From Prevotella multiformis DSM 16608 (GTDB lineage Bacteria > Bacteroidota > Bacteroidia > Bacteroidales > Bacteroidaceae), in the NCBI RefSeq assembly GCF_000191065.1, contig NZ_GL872282.1:672447-736446 (forward strand): a stretch of 64,000 nt of DNA. The letters are read 5' to 3'. The position numbers and the translations under genes are program-made. The notes below the pieces were generated by a model. That model did no database searches. It worked only from the letters and a program-made list of their open reading frames with translations, and had not been told where the DNA came from. Within the stretch, counting starts at the first letter, position 1. The number at the start of each line of letters is the position of its first letter. Of this stretch, positions 62,935 to 64,000 are shown one piece after another.

Positions 62935-63365
62935 GTTCTTCCGTTAAATGTGTGGATGCTTTTCGTATGGCTTTAACGGAAGAACCGGAGTGATTCGTTC
63001 AACAAAAACATAGCCAAGACCGTCAACTGGCTATCCTGATATCATTCCCCGATACAAAGACCTTTTCATTTTAATCCGTTGAAAATGCAGATAAGATTTT
63101 GAAAAAGGATTACACAATTTCAGACAAATCATCTGCGAATATAAAAGACACGTGCAAAAAACAGGTTTGCAACCAGCAGTCAATCAACTGGTTATTAAAC
63201 CGTTTGTAAAAGGTGCCTGATTGGACTCCAAAAGGGCGTTAGTAACACGCTAAAGGAGCACCTGCTGCAAGTCAATCAGGCGTCTTTCAGGAGCCAGAAG
63301 GGCATGTGTCAGCTTTGAACCGCATAAAAATATTTACAGACACCGATGAGATGAGAATAAGTTGT
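62935..63365 (+). mobile_element. Dispersed MITE-like element, copy E (3'-truncated)
   Basis: The left end is perfect: GGTTCTTCCGTTAAATG, then GGATGC and the internal inverted copy CTTTAACGGAAGAACC, giving a 53-nt hairpin. It is colinear with copy D as far as the ATGAGAATAAGTTGT block and then stops. The last 200 bp and right terminal repeat are missing. The left flank is A-rich (ACAAAAAA), just after the cutC downstream hairpins. Confidence 0.9.
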
Positions 63366-63411
63366 CTGCGGAATCCGTCAGAGGGCAGTCCCCGAACCGG
63401 ACCGCGCACTT

Positions 63412-63458
63412 GAAAACAAAGCTGGCTGACCCGTATGTGGCGATACGGATCAGCCAGC
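63412..63458 (-). terminator. Terminator of cmk
   Basis: On the minus strand GCTGGCTGATCCGTAT and ATACGGGTCAGCCAGC pair almost perfectly (16 bp, one T-G pair), followed by TTTGTTTTC. Confidence 0.9.
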
Positions 63459-63468
63459 CTGTAATTCC

Positions 63469-64000
63469 TTATTCAGCAGCCCTGCGGTACTGGGCGAGCA
63501 GCCACTGCTTCTGCTGGGCGATCGTCAGATGGCTGTTGTCGAGTTCGACGGCATCGTCCGCCTTGCGGAGGGGGGACGTCGCCCGGTGCGAGTCGATATA
63601 GTCGCGTTCCTGTACGTTCCTGAGAATCTCGTTGAAATCGGCTTCCATTCCCTTTGCCTTCAATTCGTCGTAACGGCGGCGGGCACGCACCTCGGCGGAA
63701 GCCGTCACAAAGACCTTCAGTTCGGCATGGGGGAACACCACCGTGCCGATGTCGCGTCCATCCATGACAATCCCTTTCTCCGCCCCCATGCGCTGCTGCT
63801 GTCCGACAAGCGCCTCGCGGACGAAAGCGAGAGCGGCGACAGGGCTCACGTGCGAGGACACCTCCATGGTGCGGATGGCACTCTCTACATTCTCTCCATT
63901 GAGATAGGTGTCCGGCCGTCCCGTCTCGCTGTTCATGCAGAAACTGATGCGGATATGCTCCATCTGCCTGCGGAGCTCCTGCTCGCGGACCGTTCCGTCG
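63469..64000 (-). CDS. cmk: Cytidylate kinase (5' end outside window)
   Basis: The frame continues past the right edge; an ATG at 63963 is internal. Visible residues include [23 protein letters not shown], where DGRDIGT is the Cmk CMP-binding signature, then [10 protein letters not shown] and [20 protein letters not shown]. The enzyme phosphorylates CMP and dCMP using ATP. The N-terminal P-loop lies outside the window. The gene ends with AQYRRAAE and a strong terminator. Confidence 0.95.
   Translation of the reverse strand, partial: DGTVREQELRRQMEHIRISFCMNSETGRPDTYLNGENVESAIRTMEVSSHVSPVAALAFVREALVGQQQRMGAEKGIVMDGRDIGTVVFPHAELKVFVTASAEVRARRRYDELKAKGMEADFNEILRNVQERDYIDSHRATSPLRKADDAVELDNSHLTIAQQKQWLLAQYRRAAE

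Overview
The window looks like a chromosomal segment from a member of the Bacteroidota, most likely a high-GC Prevotellaceae (inference). Nearly every transcription unit that I could give a promoter has the Bacteroidota -7 box TAnnTTTG, sometimes with a TTTG about 19-20 nt upstream. The gene content also fits: a parA-parB-DUF5683-MltD-Rel run, an exbB-exbD-exbD-tonB-pstS-like-TPR run, a DPP5-type S9 peptidase after yidC, a carboxyspermidine dehydrogenase, fimbrillin/FISUMP-type lipoproteins and a TonB-dependent receptor with lipoproteins. Overall GC looks to be in the mid-50s percent; a segment around 44.0-45.5 kb is clearly more AT-rich.

Layout. 0-9 kb: the 3' end of a fimbrillin-like gene (+), then on the minus strand pyrG-yidC-dpp5 (tightly packed) and an MFS transporter. 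9.4-14.7 kb (+): a divergent DXS-like ThDP enzyme followed by an ABC export system with two ATPases and two membrane proteins. 14.7-21.1 kb (-): parA, parB, DUF5683, lytic transglycosylase, Rel/SpoT. 21.2-23.1 kb (+): surE-lpxB. 24.3-27.1 kb (+): a YtrA/YtrB-like unit (ATPase, DUF2807 lipoprotein, permease, GntR regulator). 27.8-31.9 kb (-): a large SNF2 helicase. 32.2-35.5 kb (-): a four-gene run ending in recA. 36.4-42.2 kb (-): the TonB energy-transduction cluster. 42.4-43.6 kb (-): an aminotransferase. 44-45.7 kb: an AT-rich patch with small unknown genes, one apparently frameshifted at an A AAA AAG heptamer, next to a relic of a GH3 glucosidase gene. 46.2-48.4 kb (+): a long leader, a 59-codon gene and a fimbrillin/FISUMP lipoprotein. 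48.9-52.1 kb: a membrane-HAD fusion, initiator tRNA, small secreted proteins and a MaoC protein. 52.1-58.6 kb (-): a TonB receptor with three lipoproteins. 59.3-62.8 kb (+): a transglutaminase-like protein and cutC. The right edge cuts cmk.

The intergenic DNA is crowded with repeats, and these are the most unusual part of the window. Five copies of an approximately 600-bp element lie between genes. They have terminal inverted repeats beginning GGTTCTTCCGTTAAAT, AT-rich 8-bp flanking duplications in the best cases, and no conserved long ORF. Several sit against the T-tract of an intrinsic terminator. They look like a non-autonomous (MITE-like) family, possibly related to ISL3 elements. Separately there is a family of 22-bp-period GGGAAC/GTTCCC palindromic tandem repeats (four loci), a family of GATAA-rich degenerate repeats (six loci), a purine-strand tract at 23.65-24.03 kb and degenerate tandem repeats in the leader of the TonB receptor gene.

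The candidates I find most worth following up are the dispersed element, the DXS-like enzyme that lacks both arginines known to bind the substrate phosphate and sits upstream of an unknown ABC exporter, and the small gene with a possible programmed -1 frameshift.
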